DNA from: Pyricularia pennisetigena | Lineage: Eukaryota; Ascomycota; Sordariomycetes; Magnaporthales; Pyriculariaceae | NCBI RefSeq assembly: GCF_004337985.1 | Contig: NC_043743.1 | Coordinates: 2,960,543 to 3,024,542, forward strand | Length of the DNA: 64,000 bases | Direction: 5' to 3' | Shown: one piece after another, positions 63,793 to 64,000 of the stretch | How the letters are laid out: every line of letters begins with the position of its first letter | Numbering within the stretch: the stretch's first letter is position 1 | Translations under genes and position numbers: made by a program | The notes under the pieces: generated by a model | The model's input: the letters and a program-made list of their open reading frames with translations, nothing else | What the model was told of the DNA's origin: nothing | Database searches by the model: none

Positions 63793-64000
63793 AGCACAAG
63801 GACGGAATGCAAAAGTATTCTACTATGGTAGACGTTGTTCAATGAATCGTGGACAAGATATGACGTAGTGTGGCTTCCAATAATATCGCTTTCGAGACTT
63901 ACGTCTTTCCAAAGTCACACCGAGATAAGTGGTAATGGGGAGAGTGATAAAGTAAAATATCATTTGGCGTGAAAAAGACCCATGCTTCCTCATAACGCCG

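Larger units (their letters stand above)
60337..64000. other. fucosidase upstream region and gene-free right end
   Basis: About 3.7 kb. A T30 run (60336-60365) touches the fucosidase ATG. Three CreA-type sites lie near 60680-60736 and a perfect hairpin at 63755-63792. The longest open frame (62795-63208, 137 codons) has no recognisable domain. No gene supported. Confidence 0.5.

Overview
The window is eukaryotic and comes from the nuclear genome of a filamentous ascomycete. Genes carry several short (about 50-190 nt) GT-AG introns, intergenic spans are long and rich in A/T homopolymers, and the families are typical of filamentous fungi (Zn2Cys6 regulators, a cAMP-receptor-like GPCR, DUF1996, DUF1308, GPI-type GH5, GH47, GH29). 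Protein sequence and gene content suggest a Sordariomycete, possibly Magnaporthales; the species cannot be fixed by eye. Exon structures below were built by hand from splice signals and reading-frame closure. Most sum to an exact number of codons.

Layout. 0.3-8.6 kb: three housekeeping genes, PRE4 (20S proteasome beta7, +), GFA1 (glucosamine-6-phosphate synthase, -) and RPT4 (26S proteasome ATPase, -). 10-12.8 kb: a nine-exon Zn2Cys6 regulator (+). 12.8-25.8 kb: a gene-poor stretch with one convincing 53-codon Cys-rich gene, an intron-containing tRNA-Pro(AGG), and an unresolved gap. 25.8-29.2 kb: a GPCR (+) convergent with a DUF1308 gene (-), 75 bp apart. 29.8-31.9 kb: an AT-rich island followed by the 5' half of a cytochrome P450. 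32.3-33.2 kb: a Myb-like acidic nuclear protein (+). 35.2 kb: a second, nearly identical tRNA-Pro(AGG) (+). 35.8-37.2 kb: an N2227/carnosine N-methyltransferase-like gene with a signal peptide (-). 38.4-39.8 kb: a secreted DUF1996 protein (+). 40.3-42.4 kb: a second Zn2Cys6 regulator (-). 44.3 kb: U6 snRNA (-) with a TATA box upstream and a B-box just past its terminator. 45.2-47.2 kb: GH47 alpha-mannosidase (+). 50-51.6 kb: GPI-type GH5 glucanase (+), convergent with a third Zn2Cys6 regulator (52.3-55.3 kb, -). 56-57.4 kb: fumarylacetoacetase (-). 57.9-60.3 kb: GH29 alpha-L-fucosidase (-). 60.3-64 kb: no gene recognised.

How they fit together. The left end is protein turnover and chitin-precursor synthesis. 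The 38-60 kb half is loosely enriched for extracellular or secretory-pathway carbohydrate enzymes (GH47, GH5, GH29, secreted DUF1996) interspersed with two Zn2Cys6 regulators, but there is no biosynthetic cluster and co-regulation is only inference. I found no CRISPR, phage-like or clearly new multi-gene system. The points most worth checking are the very small exons that split catalytic or zinc-ligand codons, the U6 promoter layout, the 53-aa Cys-rich gene in a gene desert, the truncated P450 beside an AT-rich island, two strong fold-back hairpins, and unusually long A/T homopolymers, including one touching a start codon.
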